A stretch of DNA of 39,903 bases, from positions 1-39,903 of the forward strand of contig CAYUWH010000012.1 in assembly GCA_964448615.1 (NCBI GenBank), written 5' to 3'. Of this stretch, positions 21,414 through 29,752 are shown one piece after another (position 1 is the first letter of the stretch; each line of letters opens with the position of its first letter). This stretch comes from CAYUWH01 sp964448615 (GTDB lineage: Bacteria > Patescibacteriota > Gracilibacteria > Peribacterales > Peribacteraceae). The translations under genes were made by a program, and so were the position numbers. The notes under the pieces are model-generated. The model was not told the origin of the DNA, did not search any database, and worked only from the letters and a program-made list of their open reading frames with translations.

Positions 21414-22319
21414 TTATTCTTTGATCATACTTGAGGTTCCTGAACCTGCTTTTGTGCCGCCGCTGCCGCCCGGGATAAGCGTATCCGGAAGTCCTCTCGA
21501 AATTCGGATGGCGGACCGGAGCGATTCGATGCAGTGAACCAGCGAGGATTGATATTGACCGATTTTTTCTTTTGTTGATTCGTACTGTAATTCTTGCTGC
21601 ACCGAAATGACGTTTTGCGCAGTATTTTTAAGGCAATTCGCTGAATCAAGCAATCTTGTATGAAGGAGTTCACCTGTGCCTGCTTGAGGCAGGAGTTGCT
21701 GGATCCGCTGACCCAACAATCCGATCCATCCCAGAGTCCGCTCCGCGCGCGCCGCGGTGAGTGCGCGATAGCGAGCCGTCATGTACTGCTGCGCGAGTTT
21801 TTGTTTGGCGGATTCCAATGCAGAAATTTCTTCATACACGCCGCTGTCGATCGCGTTCACGATCGTTGCCATCGCGTCGCTGAGATCTTTATTCGTCGCA
21901 ATCGTCATGCGTTTGTGTCCCGCAGACATGCCACCGAGTCGTTCGAGGTATGCGTTCTCGGTTCTGAGGAATGACATCTGCAATAAGAGATCCCCACGAA
22001 AACAATCGAGCGTGACGGAGAGCTTTGTATCGCGATTCGCTCTCCGAATATCGGTCAAGCATTGCGTGCGCTTGAGAGCGAGTTCTTTTTCGTAGAGAAG
22101 TTTTTCTTTTTGCAGCGCCGCGACCGCCTCGGTTTTTTCGACAAGATCGGAGCGGCTGTCGACGCTCCGTTGCATGGCAAGCGTATGCAAAAATTCCAGG
22201 ACTGGCTGCGGCTTGTTCACTGTCGTTCCGCTTCCAGCGGCCAGCGTGACGGGAACAATGCCGAAGCTGCAGAGCGCTAGAAGGGCCGATGAAACAATGC
22301 CGCGTACCACGACGTGCAT
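21414..22319 (-). CDS. Hypothetical secreted coiled-coil protein
   Basis: A 301-residue protein with a Sec-type signal peptide (IVSSALLALCSFGIVPVTLA, cleavage near AA-GSG). The mature region is mostly helical with long charged heptad-like stretches (for example KTEAVAALQKEKLLYEKELA), four Cys, and a Gly/Ser-rich tail. No enzyme motif recognised. It may be a periplasm-like or cell-surface scaffold. It is the last gene in a leftward series after GH15, 37 nt downstream of it, so it could belong to the glycan operon. TAGAGT is 9 nt before the ATG. Confidence 0.7.
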   Translation of the reverse strand: MHVVVRGIVSSALLALCSFGIVPVTLAAGSGTTVNKPQPVLEFLHTLAMQRSVDSRSDLVEKTEAVAALQKEKLLYEKELALKRTQCLTDIRRANRDTKLSVTLDCFRGDLLLQMSFLRTENAYLERLGGMSAGHKRMTIATNKDLSDAMATIVNAIDSGVYEEISALESAKQKLAQQYMTARYRALTAARAERTLGWIGLLGQRIQQLLPQAGTGELLHTRLLDSANCLKNTAQNVISVQQELQYESTKEKIGQYQSSLVHCIESLRSAIRISRGLPDTLIPGGSGGTKAGSGTSSMIKE

Positions 22320-22356
22320 CGTAGCAAAACTCTACTCACTACTCACTACAAACTAC

Positions 22357-24402
22357 TCACTTTTCTAGTTCTTTCTCTTTCAGTGCATACGCGAGCACGG
22401 TTTCAATGAACGTCGCATGGCTCCACGTGAGAGGGGCGACGGAGAGCGGTGCGCCCGTGTAGGGATGCAGCTGTTCGGCGAGGATACCGGTGGGGGTCGC
22501 GAATTTCTTTGCCCATTCGATTGTTTGCCGTGCGGCCACCAGATCCTCCGGCTTCTTGGCCATTGCGATGCGCCACTGCGCGAGCCAGAGCGTCGTCAGG
22601 ATCCAGGGATTGCCCGGAATGTCTTTGGTGGGGTGCACGGCGGCTTGATAGAAATCGTTCGTGTATCGGGCTAAGCCGCCCACGGGCGTGCGTACCGAAA
22701 GATGTTCTTCCAGCTGGCGCATGGTGGAAATGATGCGGGGGTCATCGGGCGGCAGGACGCCGAGTTTCCAAATGATCGCCAGGCTCGCATCCGGCGTGTT
22801 ATCGCGTTCCGTGACGATGCCGTTTTGGCGCTTGATTTTCTTCACGAAGCGGCCGGTTTTTTCGTCGAACAAATGAAACAGCAATGCCTGTTTCATTTCA
22901 TCGGCAGCTGCATGGAAACGCTCGGAATGCGTGTGGTGTCCGAGCATTTGCGCGATGCGTGCTCCGGCTTCCAGTCCCGCCACGGTGCAGGCGGTGGTAT
23001 AGCTGAAAATGCCGCGATGTTCCTCCCACGGATCGTAGCTGGGCAGCGGAAGACTCGTTTCTTCGTCCCGGAAATCAAAGAGGAACTGCGCCGCTTTCTT
23101 CACGAATCCTTCGTAGATCTTCTGCAGGAATTCGAAGTCTTGTGCCTGCTGGAAGTGATTGGCGATCGCCACGAGCACGAGCGCGGTTTCATCTTCCTGA
23201 ATTGGGAGCTGCGGTTCGCCGTCGCGGAACCATGGGTGCCACGAAGATCCCGTGGATCCATCGGGATTGTATTTATGCAGCATATAGCCGTCGGGCGTTT
23301 GGACTCTTGAGCAGAATTCAAAGAAGCGCTTGCTGATTTCGCCGTAGCCCGCTTTATCCAAAGCCAGCGAGACGAGCGCCCCGTCACGCGGCCAGACATA
23401 CGTATACGTATCGCGATTGAACGCCATGATGTCGCTGTCCGCCGCTGCGAGAATGCCGCCGTGATTATCCGCATGCAGACGGACCAGCATGAGACTCCGT
23501 TTATAGAGATCGACGATATCCGAGGAAAGAGAGCCGAAATCCGTATTCGTTTTATTCACCCAGCTGCGCCAGTAATTGTTGCAGTTCCGAAACAGTCTCT
23601 CCGGCGTCTCTTCAATCACGAGCTGCTGCAGGCGCACCACCTCATCGAGTGATTTTCCGAGACACAACCACATCGTAATTTCGGCGGTTTTACCGGGCTG
23701 CACGATGCTGTGAATCGCGACAGTCGAATCCACCGATCCTTGCTCGATGGTGTTTTTGGAGAGCAGGCCGTCTTCGGCATCCTTCCAGGTTCCTTCCAAT
23801 CCATGGAAGTTGGCTTTGCCCACCGTGAACGAAGAAATACCGCAACTGCCGAGACGTTTCATGCTGTGCAAGACGGATGCGTATGCATCAACCGTGTGTC
23901 CCACGAGACATTCCTGCGGATGGTCGGTTTCTCCGCCGATGAGGAAATAGCGATCCTGGCGGAAGTGAATGACGCTGTTGGTGTACGGCTCATAGAAGGC
24001 CGTGTCTTTTTGCTTGTCTCCGAAAATGTAAAAGTCGTGATGCAAAAACAGGCGCACGATTTTTTCTTCTTGATCGAGGCTTGTCACCGTGAACCTGCGG
24101 AGCAGCACGTTGTGAACCGGGTGGATGCAATCTTCCAGCACGATCTCGATCCCCAATTTTTCATTGCGGAGCACCGATCTGCCCACGAGTGTTTCGGTTT
24201 TATACCCGAGCGTGATGTGCCACGAAGGATCGTTGAACCACGCAAATCCTTTGCCTTCCACGAAGACTCCCAGACGATGCACCTTACCGAAGGTCGTGTG
24301 ATCCTCCATGCCCACGTAGGGGAAGTAGAGATCGCGCATCTGCAACGCTTCATCGAAGGTCGCGAGCATCGAGCCGTTGCCGAGAACAAGTGAGCGAGGC
24401 AT
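22357..24402 (-). CDS. GH15 family glucoamylase-like glycoside hydrolase
   Basis: A 681-residue protein in two parts: an N-terminal beta-sandwich domain (about residues 1-270) and a C-terminal (alpha/alpha)6 barrel. Barrel signatures are TYTYVWPRDGALV, IQEDETALVLVAI, which carries the probable general acid Glu, and PLTWSHATFIETV near the C-terminus, where the catalytic base of GH15 usually lies. It releases glucose from the ends of alpha-glucans or trehalose-type sugars. No signal peptide, so it acts in the cytosol, consistent with turnover of a stored glucan. It is the third gene after GT4/5 and GH57, separated by a 42-nt AT-rich gap with tandem repeats. Confidence 0.9.
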   Translation of the reverse strand: MPRSLVLGNGSMLATFDEALQMRDLYFPYVGMEDHTTFGKVHRLGVFVEGKGFAWFNDPSWHITLGYKTETLVGRSVLRNEKLGIEIVLEDCIHPVHNVLLRRFTVTSLDQEEKIVRLFLHHDFYIFGDKQKDTAFYEPYTNSVIHFRQDRYFLIGGETDHPQECLVGHTVDAYASVLHSMKRLGSCGISSFTVGKANFHGLEGTWKDAEDGLLSKNTIEQGSVDSTVAIHSIVQPGKTAEITMWLCLGKSLDEVVRLQQLVIEETPERLFRNCNNYWRSWVNKTNTDFGSLSSDIVDLYKRSLMLVRLHADNHGGILAAADSDIMAFNRDTYTYVWPRDGALVSLALDKAGYGEISKRFFEFCSRVQTPDGYMLHKYNPDGSTGSSWHPWFRDGEPQLPIQEDETALVLVAIANHFQQAQDFEFLQKIYEGFVKKAAQFLFDFRDEETSLPLPSYDPWEEHRGIFSYTTACTVAGLEAGARIAQMLGHHTHSERFHAAADEMKQALLFHLFDEKTGRFVKKIKRQNGIVTERDNTPDASLAIIWKLGVLPPDDPRIISTMRQLEEHLSVRTPVGGLARYTNDFYQAAVHPTKDIPGNPWILTTLWLAQWRIAMAKKPEDLVAARQTIEWAKKFATPTGILAEQLHPYTGAPLSVAPLTWSHATFIETVLAYALKEKELEK

Positions 24403-24417
24403 AAGGGGAATTAAAAA

Positions 24418-24453
24418 TTGATAATTGATAATTGATAATGAAAATTAATTTTC
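24418..24453. repeat. AT-rich tandem heptamer and palindrome between GH57 and GH15
   Basis: Three exact tandem copies of TTGATAA (24418-24438), followed by the perfect 14-bp palindrome GAAAATTAATTTTC (24440-24453), which contains the GH57 stop codon. It is much more AT-rich than its surroundings. It may be a simple slippage tract, or an RNA-processing or differential-expression site in the operon. Confidence 0.6.
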
Positions 24454-25728
24454 AATTTTACATTGTAAATTATTAATTTGTTCTTTGAGGTCACAAAATG
24501 CATGACTGAATCTCCTGTATGCCTCATACGGCGAGTCGTACGGACTGAAGTACTTATGCACGTCGCCATCGTTCCAATACTTGGTGCACATATAGTAGAA
24601 ATGATCCGACGTTTGTAACTTGCGCCATTGTTCGATGAGCTTTTCATCCCCGGTGTTTTTCACCTGCTTTTCCAGTGCGTAGATGTTGGTCATCGCCGAG
24701 TGCTGAATGTGATTACCCAACCAGGCGGAGAGGTCGCGTTCGGTATCTGCCCAGGAGATCGTGTGATGCACATCGTAGACGGGCGTCTCCCAATATTGAT
24801 GCTCCTTCCAATCGGCGATTACTTCGGAAGGCGTTGCGGTGGTGATGCCATGCTGCGCAAAGGAGTGGGGGAGTGAGCGCAAGAATTCGAAGATGCCCGT
24901 ATCGGCCCACTGGTGTTCCCCGAATGTTTCGTAATCCATGAAGAGATTGATGCAGTGTCCACCCGATTGCTTCACCCAATCCGCGAATGTTCCGGAGAAG
25001 AGCGGGAACGAGCTCCAGTTGCGGTCGGAGAAGCGGAAGGCGATGTCATCGGAGAGACGATAATTTTTGAGGAGCAAATGGATGTCCTCGCTGCGCTTGG
25101 GCAACGGACGGTGCGCGGCAATCAGGCGTTCCTTGCCGCGCGGCATGCGGAACGAGGGCGGCACGAACGGCTGGTTCGGAGAGCGGCCGTTCAGCAGGCG
25201 GTCCACGCCTTCGCTGAGCATTCCCTTGAAGCCCATGAGACGGACGACATGCGCGATTTCGTTATTGAAGATCAGTTCGGTGTTGCGCAGGATGCTCGGG
25301 GTCACGCCGAACAGGCGCTGCATCGCGCGCACGTGCATGCCGACTTGCTCGCAGAATTCCCCGATCGAATGCAGCGCACTGAGCGAGTGATAATACGTTT
25401 CGGCCATGAACTCCACGCGTCCGGTTTTAGCGAGTGCCCGGAAGGAATCCAGCACATCTTGCCCCCACAATTCGCACTGATCCAGGAATACGCCCGAGAG
25501 CGAATACGAGATACGGAACTCCGGATGCTGCTGGAGCATCTCGAGCATCGTGCGGTTTGCGGGCAGGTAACATTTCTCCGCCACCTTCCGGAAGATGGCG
25601 TGATTTTTCTCATCGTCGAACGGATCAAAATTCTCGCTGCCAATATCGGTCACGCGCAGATCCTTCAACCGGAACGGTTGATGGACTTGGAAGTAGAAGC
25701 AAACTTTGGGGAGGGAGGATTGAGACAT
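24445..25728 (-). CDS. GH57 family alpha-amylase/glucan-acting hydrolase
   Basis: A 427-residue GH57 enzyme. Conserved regions are visible in order: FQVHQPFR at 13-20, the nucleophile region NTELIFNNEIA with E151 as the probable nucleophile, and FMDYETFGEHQ with D265 as the probable acid/base. GH57 members hydrolyse alpha-1,4-glucans or act as 4-alpha-glucanotransferases; which one applies here is not clear. Cytosolic, no signal peptide. It starts 4 nt after the glycosyltransferase stop and is co-transcribed with it and with GH15. The AT-rich end of the gene is unlike the body of the gene. Confidence 0.9.
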   Translation of the reverse strand: MSQSSLPKVCFYFQVHQPFRLKDLRVTDIGSENFDPFDDEKNHAIFRKVAEKCYLPANRTMLEMLQQHPEFRISYSLSGVFLDQCELWGQDVLDSFRALAKTGRVEFMAETYYHSLSALHSIGEFCEQVGMHVRAMQRLFGVTPSILRNTELIFNNEIAHVVRLMGFKGMLSEGVDRLLNGRSPNQPFVPPSFRMPRGKERLIAAHRPLPKRSEDIHLLLKNYRLSDDIAFRFSDRNWSSFPLFSGTFADWVKQSGGHCINLFMDYETFGEHQWADTGIFEFLRSLPHSFAQHGITTATPSEVIADWKEHQYWETPVYDVHHTISWADTERDLSAWLGNHIQHSAMTNIYALEKQVKNTGDEKLIEQWRKLQTSDHFYYMCTKYWNDGDVHKYFSPYDSPYEAYRRFSHAFCDLKEQINNLQCKIEN

Positions 25729-25732
25729 AGAA

Positions 25733-26998
25733 TTAGGACAGAAGATCTTGGTATAGTTCGTGCACGAGGCCCGCTTGGTTTTTCCAGGTGAGACGCTTGA
25801 GAATATGCGGCCCCTCCGTTTTCATCTGATGCGACAATGCTTCTTCGCGGAGAATTGTGAGGATGCAGTCCGCCATTTTTTCGGTATCCCAGAAATCAAC
25901 CTTGAATGCGTGGTCCACGACCTCGCTTGCACCGGATTGCTTCGAGAGCACAACGGGTACGCCGTGTCCGATGGCCTCAAGCGCGACGAGTCCAAACGGT
26001 TCCGAAAGCGATGGCATCACGAAGCAGCTTGCCTTTGCGTATAGCGCTTCGATTTCTTTACGTGATGCTTTGCCCGTAAAGATCATGTTCTGTGCCAAGT
26101 CCATCGCGCAGGCTCGTCCGATCAATTCCTCCAGCATCGGGCCATCGCCCGCCATCACGAATTGCACGTCCGGACGATGCTGCTTGATCAGGCGCGCGAC
26201 TTCCAAAAATTGCACGGGATTTTTCTGAATCGTCAGTCTTCCCACAAAGAGCACAAGCGGCGCGTGCGCTTTCATTTTCGGCTTGGCCTGGGATTCGTGG
26301 GTTTTATCATGTCCGTTGTGCACAACAGCGATTTTGTCCGGCGCAATGCCGTAGTGCGAAGTCAGAAGCTGCTTCGTGTAATTGCTGACGGCGATCACTT
26401 TGTCCGCAGCTATGAGTCCTTGTCGCTCAAGATCCGCAATCCAGGGATCCGGTTTAAAATCCGTGCGGTCGAGTTCGGTGGCGTGTACGTGCGTCACCAA
26501 TGGCTTGTCGTGATGGCGTGCAGCATGAATACCCGCCTCGTATGTCATCCAGTCATGGCAATGAATCACATCAGGATTAAGATCGCGCGTCAGATCGACA
26601 CTCATTGCGGAAAATCGCGCGACGGCATTTCCCAAATCCGGCCCGTACAAATTCGCGAGCAGGGGATTGCCCGCAGTCTCCCGCCGCAGGCGCTCTTCAT
26701 ATTCCGTAGATCCTTCGTAGGGCTGGAGAATACTGCGTACGCTCTTCATGTCGAACCCGCGCTTACCCGCCGGCGTGCGCAGGGCGATCGGCTCATCGGT
26801 ATCCGTGAGTTCCATCGGCAACACGAGCGTGATATTGATGCCGTGCTTTAAGAGCCCCCGCACCAATCCCTGACAAGCAACGCCCAATCCCCCGGAATGC
26901 AGAGGAGGATATTCCCAGCCGAACATCAGCGTATGGAGTGGCACGTTTTTTGTGTGGATGTGAGGGGTTTTGCTCTGATAGGCAATTTGCCAGAGCAA
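25733..26998 (-). CDS. Glycosyltransferase, glycogen/starch synthase-like (GT4/GT5)
   Basis: A GT-B fold glycosyltransferase of about 421 residues. The N-terminal FGWEYPPLHSGGLGVACQGL contains the sugar-nucleotide GGLG loop typical of GT5 and GT4 glucan synthases. The C-terminal domain has LVLFVGRLTIQKNP, and the donor-binding motif is SEPFGLVALEA (E-x7-E). Together with the GH57 and GH15 genes it suggests an alpha-glucan synthesis and turnover module. The start is uncertain: TTG at 26998 lies 7 nt after an extended -10 (TGATAGAAT), while GTG at 26944 or ATG at 26926 are nearer the conserved strand. No branching enzyme or ADP-glucose synthase gene is in the window. Confidence 0.88.
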   Translation of the reverse strand: MLWQIAYQSKTPHIHTKNVPLHTLMFGWEYPPLHSGGLGVACQGLVRGLLKHGINITLVLPMELTDTDEPIALRTPAGKRGFDMKSVRSILQPYEGSTEYEERLRRETAGNPLLANLYGPDLGNAVARFSAMSVDLTRDLNPDVIHCHDWMTYEAGIHAARHHDKPLVTHVHATELDRTDFKPDPWIADLERQGLIAADKVIAVSNYTKQLLTSHYGIAPDKIAVVHNGHDKTHESQAKPKMKAHAPLVLFVGRLTIQKNPVQFLEVARLIKQHRPDVQFVMAGDGPMLEELIGRACAMDLAQNMIFTGKASRKEIEALYAKASCFVMPSLSEPFGLVALEAIGHGVPVVLSKQSGASEVVDHAFKVDFWDTEKMADCILTILREEALSHQMKTEGPHILKRLTWKNQAGLVHELYQDLLS

Positions 26999-27005
26999 TC
27001 CCTTT

Positions 27006-27014
27006 ATTCTATCA
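27006..27014 (-). promoter_or_regulatory. Extended -10 of the glucan operon
   Basis: Minus-strand TGATAGAAT (TG-N-TAGAAT, an extended -10), 7 nt before the TTG at 26998. No clear -35. If real, the transcript begins almost at that TTG. Confidence 0.4.
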
Positions 27015-27096
27015 GAAAACCGCTTTTTGGGCTATATTGAGGGCTATCAAACAGGTGAGGTGAGCTGTACTTTTCGTATTTTTATTTTTAAATATC

Positions 27097-27124
27097 TAAA
27101 AAAGGGAGGTTTCCCTCCCTTTTG
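27097..27124 (-). terminator. Bidirectional intrinsic terminator
   Basis: GGGAGG-TTTC-CCTCCC with A-runs before and T-runs after on both strands; on the minus strand CCTCCC is followed by TTTTTTA. It closes the GlsB-like and 48-aa gene pair and separates it from the glucan operon. Confidence 0.8.
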
Positions 27125-27142
27125 CAAGGATTTCATCCGAAT

Positions 27143-27289
27143 TTATAGGAGTGACCAGTCATCTGGTTGGCGTGAACCGGTATTCTTTTTTTCCCGGTCC
27201 AGCTTGCGATGATGGATATCCTGCTGGATTTTTTCCTCTTGCAAGGCGTCTTTCGATGCTTCTGCCGTTGATTGTTGGTCATCAGCCAT
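27143..27289 (-). CDS. Small hydrophilic protein, 48 aa
   Basis: An ATG-to-TAA frame of 48 codons starting MADDQQSTAEASKD and ending DDWSLL. It is strongly charged and helical, without a recognised family. It lies 34 nt downstream of the GlsB-like gene and 19 nt before a strong terminator, so it is well placed as the second gene of a two-gene operon. The C-terminal D-D-W-S pattern is reminiscent of small DUF-type proteins, but I cannot name one. Confidence 0.5.
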   Translation of the reverse strand: MADDQQSTAEASKDALQEEKIQQDIHHRKLDREKKNTGSRQPDDWSLL

Positions 27290-27323
27290 GCTCAGGTGGG
27301 GATGGAAATAGAAATACTGTGAC

Positions 27324-27566
27324 TTAGGCTCTTCGGAATGCGTTGAGCAAGAAGAGCAGGATCACGGCGCCGATCACCGACATGACGATCGAGCCCAGTA
27401 ATCCATACGTTCCGACTCCAAGCATGTCGAACAAAAAGCCGCCGATCAGTGCGCCGACCGCGCCGACGATGAGGTTGCCGACGAGGCCAAAGCCGCTGCC
27501 TCGCATAATTTCTCCGGCGATCCAGCCGGAAACAATGCCGACGATGAGAAACCAAACGATATTCAT
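27324..27566 (-). CDS. GlsB/YeaQ/YmgE-family membrane protein
   Basis: An 80-residue integral membrane protein with three hydrophobic segments. The Gly-rich pattern fits the transglycosylase-associated/GlsB-YeaQ family: IVSGWIAGEIMRGSGFG, then LVGNLIVGAVGALIGGFLF and a C-terminal VMSVIGAVILLFLLNAF. Members are small envelope-stress proteins of unknown biochemistry. The ATG at 27566 matches the usual family N-terminus (MNIVWFLIVG). It is followed by the 48-aa gene. Confidence 0.88.
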   Translation of the reverse strand: MNIVWFLIVGIVSGWIAGEIMRGSGFGLVGNLIVGAVGALIGGFLFDMLGVGTYGLLGSIVMSVIGAVILLFLLNAFRRA

Positions 27567-27681
27567 AGGAGAAAAGGGAAGAAAGATATGCAGCAAATCT
27601 TATGACGGTCGCTTTACGCGGCCATGACGGACTTTCCCCTTGACGTTGAAATGCTTGTTGTCCAAAGCAGTCGTTTGTTCT

Positions 27682-27879
27682 CTAGGGCTTGCGTAAAAAT
27701 CCCGGCGGGAGCGCGGAATCCTTTTGGGCTGCCGTATTGCTCGATGCATTATGCATGGCTCTTTCTTCTTCTTCGCTCCAGGTATGCCACTCATGTTCCT
27801 CATGATCCGTCACAATGCCTTTCATGTAATACAAAACTGCCATCGTCTCCAGTCTATGCATTCGATGCGCTGCGTCCAT
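27682..27879 (-). CDS. Small acidic hypothetical protein, 65 aa
   Basis: A 65-residue ORF beginning 27 nt after the YbhN-like gene stop, so it could be co-transcribed with it. It is His/Glu-rich in the middle (DHEEHEWHTWSEEEERAM), perhaps metal-binding, but no family is recognised. It competes with plus-strand ORFs in the same stretch; composition and operon position favour the minus-strand reading. Confidence 0.4.
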   Translation of the reverse strand: MDAAHRMHRLETMAVLYYMKGIVTDHEEHEWHTWSEEEERAMHNASSNTAAQKDSALPPGFLRKP

Positions 27880-27906
27880 GAAAAACTTGTGTTTCTTGCG
27901 AAGCCC

Positions 27907-28875
27907 TTATTGTCTTGATCCTCCGACCCATCGCAAAAGCGTTACCCAGTGCTGACGTTTGCTGTGTATTTCATATGCGCAGAACAACAAGATGCCCATT
28001 GTCAGCGGCAACACATAATAGACAATTCGATAGAGCACGATTGTTCCGAGGATGGCGGAGGTTTCCAGAAATGGCGAAAGCAGAACGAGTGACGTCACTT
28101 CGAACACGCCGAGTCCTCCCGGAATATTGCTGGCCGCGCCCGCGATGTGCGTTGCGACGAAGATACTGAGAAAAGGAAGAAACGGCAGCGTCCCTTCAGG
28201 CAGCAGCACGTAGAGAGAAAGCGCTGTCAGCACCCAGTCAAACATCGTGACAAGAATTTGTCCGATTGCTGCGTGGAACGACGGCAATGGGAATTCCCAT
28301 TGCCATAGGCGCAACGTTTTATAAGCGCTCAACGAGAATAGCAGATACCCGCACGCGAATGTCAGCATGCCTCCGCCGATCCAGCGAAGCATCGGATCCG
28401 TCAGCGTGCTTCCCGCCGGAAGTTCGGGCGGCAGGAACACGAGGAGCAATCCGCCGATCGTGGAAATGCCGATCATGAAGGTCAGGTTCGTGAATGCGAC
28501 GATGCGCAGCACATCAAAAGTGTTGACGCCGAATGCGGCATACAAGCGCAATCTTACCGAGTTTGCACTCACAAATGCGAAGCCGACGCTATTGCTGATC
28601 GCATGTGCGATAAATGAGATGAAGACGATCGGCTTCCAGTCTATAGGATGCCGCATGTGACGCAGGGCAAGAAGGTCATACAGCGTGAGCGACAGGTAAC
28701 TCAGTATCATGAATACGCATGCCAAAATGATGCGATGGTTCGGAAGAGACCGAACATGCTGCATGATCTCCGCGAAATTGTACTCACGCACGTTGTGCAC
28801 TAAAAACCAGACCGCCGCCGCGAATAACACGATGCTTACGAGCAGGCCCATGATGGTTTTTCGTGTCAGGTGCAT
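27907..28875 (-). CDS. YbhN/MprF-type lysylphosphatidylglycerol synthase TM-region protein
   Basis: A 322-residue polytopic membrane protein with about eight hydrophobic helices. The order and motifs match the UPF0104/LPG synthetase TM family (PF03706), the flippase half of MprF: an N-terminal TM, SNSVGFAFVSANSVRLRLYA, and the signature ASNIPGGLGVFEVTSLVLL near residue 245. The catalytic aminoacyltransferase half of MprF is absent. Probably moves a lipid or lipid-linked molecule across the membrane. On the minus strand, TTGAAG, 17 nt and TAGATT lie 14 nt before the ATG. Confidence 0.85.
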   Translation of the reverse strand: MHLTRKTIMGLLVSIVLFAAAVWFLVHNVREYNFAEIMQHVRSLPNHRIILACVFMILSYLSLTLYDLLALRHMRHPIDWKPIVFISFIAHAISNSVGFAFVSANSVRLRLYAAFGVNTFDVLRIVAFTNLTFMIGISTIGGLLLVFLPPELPAGSTLTDPMLRWIGGGMLTFACGYLLFSLSAYKTLRLWQWEFPLPSFHAAIGQILVTMFDWVLTALSLYVLLPEGTLPFLPFLSIFVATHIAGAASNIPGGLGVFEVTSLVLLSPFLETSAILGTIVLYRIVYYVLPLTMGILLFCAYEIHSKRQHWVTLLRWVGGSRQ

Positions 28876-28927
28876 GTTGTCCGCGTTTCAATCTATCGTA
28901 TATTTTCGTATTCTTCAATTTCTCATA

Positions 28928-28945
28928 GTTGTTAAAAATAACAAC
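28928..28945. promoter_or_regulatory. Palindrome in the divergent YbhN-like/alkD gap
   Basis: GTTGTTA-AAAA-TAACAAC, a perfect 7+4+7 inverted repeat midway between the two divergent start codons. It could be an operator. A T-run is lacking on either side. Confidence 0.4.
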
Positions 28946-28969
28946 ACTGTATTTCTTCTTTATTCACGA

Positions 28970-28975
28970 TATGAT
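28970..28975 (+). promoter_or_regulatory. Probable -10 box of the AlkD gene
   Basis: TATGAT, 7 nt before the ATG at 28983. This spacing favours that ATG over the other ATGs just upstream. Confidence 0.4.
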
Positions 28976-28982
28976 GCTTCTG

Positions 28983-29693
28983 ATGACTCATGATGACGTG
29001 CGGCATGCTCTGCAAGATCTTGCGGACCCGGAGAAGGCCGCCTTTTTCCCGCGGTTTTTTAAGACTGCTCCGGGGCAATACGGTGAAGGTGATGTTTTTC
29101 TGGGGATCACGGTCCCGCAAGTGCGTTCGGTTGCAAAGCGTTTTGCGTCGTTGCCTTTTCCGGAGATTGCGAAGCTCCTCAGTGATCCTGTGCATGAACT
29201 GCGTTTGGCAGGTCTTGAAATTCTTGTGATGCGCTATGAGAAAGGCAAAGAAGATGTCAGAAAAGAATGCGTAGAATTTTACTGTTCCCATCTTGAGGGC
29301 GTAAATAACTGGGATCTTGTCGATGGGTCCGCACCGTATATTTTGGGTGACTGGTTGCTAACCCGTGATCGTTCGATGTTGTATGCATTCGCACGGTCGG
29401 GAGATTTGTGGAAAGAGCGCATCGCCATTGTGGCCACGTATGCATTTATTCGCGAGGGACAATACGACGATACACTTCGCATCGCAGAACTTCTCCTGCA
29501 TCATCCGCATGATCTGATTCATAAGGCAGTCGGCTGGATGCTGCGTGAAGCGGGAAAAAAAGACCGGGCCGCGCTGACCGCCTTTCTCGATGTCCATGCA
29601 GCCACCATGCCTCGCACGATGCTGCGGTACAGTATTGAGAAATTCGAGGAACCGTTGCGAAAACGGTATTTGGCGATGAAAAAGAGCTTTTAG
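28983..29693 (+). CDS. alkD: DNA alkylation repair protein, AlkD-like
   Basis: A 236-residue HEAT-like-repeat DNA glycosylase of the AlkD family, which removes positively charged alkylpurines without base flipping. Diagnostic motifs: LGITVPQVRSVAKRF near the N-terminus, VNNWDLVDGSAPYILGDWL with its conserved Trp-Asp (AlkD active-site region), RIAIVATYAFIREG, and the highly conserved HDLIHKAVGWMLREAGK. Length is normal. The start at 28983 is chosen from the TATGAT spacing; ATG codons at 28971 and 28974 are alternatives. Confidence 0.93.
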   Translation: MTHDDVRHALQDLADPEKAAFFPRFFKTAPGQYGEGDVFLGITVPQVRSVAKRFASLPFPEIAKLLSDPVHELRLAGLEILVMRYEKGKEDVRKECVEFYCSHLEGVNNWDLVDGSAPYILGDWLLTRDRSMLYAFARSGDLWKERIAIVATYAFIREGQYDDTLRIAELLLHHPHDLIHKAVGWMLREAGKKDRAALTAFLDVHAATMPRTMLRYSIEKFEEPLRKRYLAMKKSF

Positions 29694-29735
29694 CTTTTTG
29701 AAATTCTTTTCACTGTAAGCTGTTCGCTAAAAGCT
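29685..29735 (+). terminator. Inverted repeat after alkD
   Basis: The perfect 10-nt arms AGCTTTTAGC (29685-29694) and GCTAAAAGCT (29726-29735) flank 31 nt. The left arm contains the alkD stop. No long T-run follows, so termination would be weak; it may also act as an upstream element for the next gene. Confidence 0.35.
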
Positions 29736-29752
29736 ATAAGCTCGTCGCATCT

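Noticed and set aside
23710..24393. Plus-strand ORF of 227 codons
   Set aside because: Antisense shadow of the GH15 gene.
24913..25791. Plus-strand ORF of 292 codons
   Set aside because: Antisense shadow of the GH57 gene, which has clear catalytic motifs.
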